A stretch of 6,765 bases of DNA from positions 1 through 6,765 of the forward strand of contig JALSSE010000443.1 of NCBI GenBank assembly GCA_026984415.1, in the 5' to 3' direction. The notes beneath the pieces were generated by a model. That model saw only the letters and a program-made list of their open reading frames with translations, was not told where the DNA came from and made no database searches. The stretch comes from Hydrogenothermaceae bacterium. GTDB lineage: Bacteria > Aquificota > Aquificae > Hydrogenothermales > Hydrogenothermaceae. Shown in pieces: positions 4,899 through 6,765 of this stretch (the first letter of the stretch is position 1; every line of letters begins with the position of its first letter). The position numbers were made by a program, and so were the translations under genes.

Positions 4899-6350
4899 TT
4901 GAGTTACGAAGCATTTTCAAGAAAATACAGACCAAAAGATTTTGAACAGGTTATAGGTCAGGAACCTGTTGTAAGAACACTGAAAAATGCAATTGAGTTA
5001 GACAGGATATCCCATGCGTACATTTTTGCTGGACCAAGAGGTGTAGGAAAAACAACAATCTCAAGAATTTTAACAAAATGTCTAAATTGTGAAAAAGGGA
5101 TAAGTCCTCAACCGTGCAACCAGTGTGAAAACTGTTTAGAAATTGATAAAGGTTCATTCCCAGATATGTACGAAATAGACGCAGCATCAAATAGGGGTAT
5201 AGATGATATAAGAAATCTTAAAGACAATGTAGGATATGCCCCAATAAAAGGAAGATACAAAGTTTACATAATAGATGAAGCCCACATGCTTACAAGGGAA
5301 GCATTTAATGCCCTTTTAAAAACACTGGAAGAACCACCACCTAAAAATATTTTTATTCTTGCAACAACTGAACTTCACAAAATACCTGATACTATAAAAT
5401 CAAGATGCCAGACATTTATTTTTAAACCGCCATCTGTAAACCAGATTAAAGAATACCTTGAAAAAATACTAAAAAAAGAAAATGTTGAATACGAAGAAAC
5501 TGCCTTAGAACTGCTTGCAAAAGAAAGTGAAGGTGGAGTTCGTGATTCAGCAAGTTTACTTGACCAGGCAGTAACATTTGGAAGCGGTAAGGTGACAGAA
5601 AAAGTTGTAGAAGAACTTTTAGGCATTTTACCCCACCAGTTAGTTTTAGAATTTGTCAAAAATATAAAAGAAAAAAATATTAAAGAGCTTGTAAAAACAA
5701 TTAATGGGTTAGACAAAGAAGGGTACGATTTAAATGTGTTCTGGAAACAGGTAACAGATGAAATATACAACCAGCTACTGAACATTTCATTAGAAAAATC
5801 AGAAGAACAGATATTTGATGAAAATGATGTTAAAGAACTGATTTACATACAAAATTTATTTAACAAAGCATTAGTTGAGGCAAAAAATTTCCCAGATGTT
5901 AAAAATATTTATACTTTGTCTGTTCTTAAATTAGAATACATAAAAGACATAAAACCGGTTTCAGAGTTAATTCAAAATCTAAAAACGGGAAAAATTACAG
6001 TATCAGAAGAAAAAAAAGATGATAGAGTACAGGAGAAACAAAAAGATAAAGAATTTTCTCTACAAAATGCCATACTAAAAATAGGAAAAGAAGCTGGGGG
6101 AATAGTTTCTTCAACATTAAAGAAAATAAAAATTGAAGAGGAAGAGGATAAATTTATTTTTGAAGTAGATGAAACATTCTCCCCTATGCTTAAAGAAAAA
6201 TTAGATATTATACAAAAATACTTTCCTAAAAAAATAGAATTTAAAGAAGTTAAAAAAGAGGCAAAAAAAAGAACAAAGAAAAGAGACGAATCTGTTGATA
6301 AAGTTTTAGAACTTTTTCAGGGAAAAATACTGAATTACAAGGAGGAATAG
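4899..6350 (+). CDS. dnaX: DNA polymerase III clamp-loader subunit tau (DnaX), possibly also a gamma-like form
   Basis: DnaX is the AAA+ motor of the clamp loader that places the beta sliding clamp on primed DNA. The 483-residue product starts with the invariant FSRKYRPKDF and has Walker A GPRGVGKTT (45-53), a zinc module with C64, C73, C76 and C79, Walker B IIDEAH (124-129), the NALLKTLEEPP block (137-147) and the SRC arginine-finger motif (168-170). AAA+ lid and domain III follow to about residue 365, then a charged linker and a short tau-specific C-terminal domain ending in SVDKVLELFQGK. It is shorter than E. coli tau (643). The linker holds a phased A-run (6010-6017) where a -1 shift gives Arg then TGA TAG, a possible gamma-type truncation. 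The start is TTG. ybaB follows directly, with its GGAGG inside the last dnaX codons. Confidence 0.97.
   Translation: MSYEAFSRKYRPKDFEQVIGQEPVVRTLKNAIELDRISHAYIFAGPRGVGKTTISRILTKCLNCEKGISPQPCNQCENCLEIDKGSFPDMYEIDAASNRGIDDIRNLKDNVGYAPIKGRYKVYIIDEAHMLTREAFNALLKTLEEPPPKNIFILATTELHKIPDTIKSRCQTFIFKPPSVNQIKEYLEKILKKENVEYEETALELLAKESEGGVRDSASLLDQAVTFGSGKVTEKVVEELLGILPHQLVLEFVKNIKEKNIKELVKTINGLDKEGYDLNVFWKQVTDEIYNQLLNISLEKSEEQIFDENDVKELIYIQNLFNKALVEAKNFPDVKNIYTLSVLKLEYIKDIKPVSELIQNLKTGKITVSEEKKDDRVQEKQKDKEFSLQNAILKIGKEAGGIVSSTLKKIKIEEEEDKFIFEVDETFSPMLKEKLDIIQKYFPKKIEFKEVKKEAKKRTKKRDESVDKVLELFQGKILNYKEE
6009..6025 (+). promoter_or_regulatory. Candidate programmed -1 frameshift or transcriptional slippage site in dnaX
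   Basis: The zero frame reads GAA AAA AAA GAT, giving the heptamer A_AAA_AAA (6011-6017) within a run of eight A. After a -1 shift the next codons are AGA (6017-6019), TGA (6020-6022) and TAG (6023-6025). The product would be 374 residues, keeping the AAA+ core and domain III but losing the C-terminal domain. E. coli dnaX uses A_AAA_AAG with a stop one codon later. A possible 7-bp stem (6032-6038 with 6055-6061) lies 14 nt downstream, which is farther than in E. coli. Confidence 0.5.
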
Positions 6351-6677
6351 ATGTTTAATTTAGGAAATATTGCTGAACTTATGAAACAGGTTAAAAATAT
6401 GCAGGAAAATGTTGAAAAAACGAAAGAAGAACTGAAAAAAGAAAAAATTGTTGTTGAAGTAGGTGGAGGTATGCTAAAAATCATTGTTAATGGGTTAGGA
6501 GAAATAATAGATTTAGAAATAGACGATTCTTTATTACAGGATAAAGAACTACTGAAAGATTTATTACTTTCAGGAATAAATGAAGCACAAAACAGGGCAA
6601 AAGAAGAAATGGCTGAAAAACTTCAAAAAGCTGCTGGATTACCAGGTGGATTAGGAGGTTTAAGTAATTTATTCTGA
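6351..6677 (+). CDS. ybaB: Nucleoid-associated protein YbaB/EbfC
   Basis: This is a 108-residue member of the YbaB/EbfC family: small dimeric DNA-binding proteins that coat the nucleoid and are almost always encoded between dnaX and recR. The N-terminal helix contains the typical MKQVKNMQENVEKTKEEL pattern (11-28). A central sheet follows (IVVEVGGGMLKIIVNGLGEIIDLEID, 33-58), with the family's 'G.G.v.v..nG.g.i..i.id' pattern. The second helix (about 63-95) carries the AxNxAxE-like INEAQNRAKEEM, and a glycine-rich tail ends in LPGGLGGLSNLF. The ATG directly follows the dnaX TAG stop without a gap, and GGAGG at 6341-6345 sits 5 nt upstream. It overlaps recR by one base (TGATG). Whether it acts in recombination or as a regulator here cannot be told. 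Confidence 0.96.
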   Translation: MFNLGNIAELMKQVKNMQENVEKTKEELKKEKIVVEVGGGMLKIIVNGLGEIIDLEIDDSLLQDKELLKDLLLSGINEAQNRAKEEMAEKLQKAAGLPGGLGGLSNLF

Positions 6678-6765
6678 TGGAAAAAGAAATAATACCTAAA
6701 CTTTTAAATAAAGTTGTAGATGAACTTTCCGAGCTTCCTGGATACGGGGAAAAATCTGCCCAGAG
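6677..6765 (+). CDS. recR: Recombination protein RecR, N-terminal 29 codons (3' end outside window)
   Basis: The window ends inside this gene. The visible residues (MEKEIIPKLLNKVVDEL, then SELPGYGEKSAQ) match the RecR N-terminal helix-hairpin-helix, where the family reads 'L..LPGIG.KsAqR'. RecR, about 200 residues, works with RecO and RecF in loading RecA at gaps, and later parts should show a C4 zinc finger and a Toprim domain. The ATG shares its A with the ybaB TGA stop. A GGAGG at 6654-6658 is too far away (18 nt) to be a normal ribosome site, so translation is probably coupled to ybaB. The dnaX-ybaB-recR order is the classical bacterial arrangement, which strengthens the call from a short fragment. 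Confidence 0.93.
   Translation, partial: MEKEIIPKLLNKVVDELSELPGYGEKSAQ

Noticed and set aside
6263..6270. Second A8 run in dnaX as a frameshift site
   Set aside because: It lies near the C terminus, and a -1 shift runs on for several codons before a stop, so it would not produce a meaningful gamma-type product.
6654..6658. GGAGG as the recR ribosome binding site
   Set aside because: It is 18 nt from the recR ATG; it belongs to the glycine codons of the ybaB tail, and recR is more likely translationally coupled.

Overview
The window is a compact, very AT-rich bacterial chromosome segment carrying housekeeping genes, with no mobile elements, tRNA, rRNA or CRISPR. An outer-membrane LPS-assembly protein (LptD) points to a diderm. 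The AT richness, the Lys/Glu/Ile-rich proteins, the frequent TTG starts and the run miaA-hfq-hflX-HIT-TusA fusion together suggest a thermophilic Aquificota bacterium, most likely Hydrogenothermaceae (Sulfurihydrogenibium or Persephonella type). That placement is inferred from style and gene content; no marker gene was aligned.

Layout. Positions 2-949 hold the 3' part of lptD, cut by the left edge. Positions 995-4193 form a tight forward cluster: miaA (tRNA A37 prenylation), hfq (RNA chaperone, overlapping miaA by 17 nt), hflX (ribosome-binding GTPase), a HIT nucleotide hydrolase (1 nt after hflX), and a two-domain TusA-DUF3343 sulfur-carrier-like protein (overlapping the HIT gene by 10 nt). 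The order miaA-hfq-hflX is the same as in Proteobacteria, so this looks like an ancient RNA-modification and translation operon with two genes added downstream. Positions 4197-4733 hold a yceD/DUF177 gene on the minus strand, converging on the cluster with only 3 nt between the stop codons.

Positions 4734-4898 are the only real intergenic region. It is extremely AT-rich and must drive yceD leftwards and dnaX rightwards. It contains an operator-like imperfect palindrome between the candidate yceD -35 and -10 boxes, and three TAAATTT copies at 9-bp period in the candidate dnaX promoter. Positions 4899-6765 hold the conserved dnaX-ybaB-recR recombination and replication operon, with recR cut by the right edge.

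Most notable observations: (1) dnaX has an exactly phased A_AAA_AAA_G slippery run just after the clamp-loader core, and a -1 shift meets TGA TAG after one codon, as expected for a gamma-type short DnaX product; (2) a TusA domain is fused to a DUF3343 domain, each with its conserved cysteine; (3) Hfq is minimal (63 aa), lacking both a C-terminal tail and the arginine rim patch; (4) a predicted 11-bp hairpin covers the miaA start codon.
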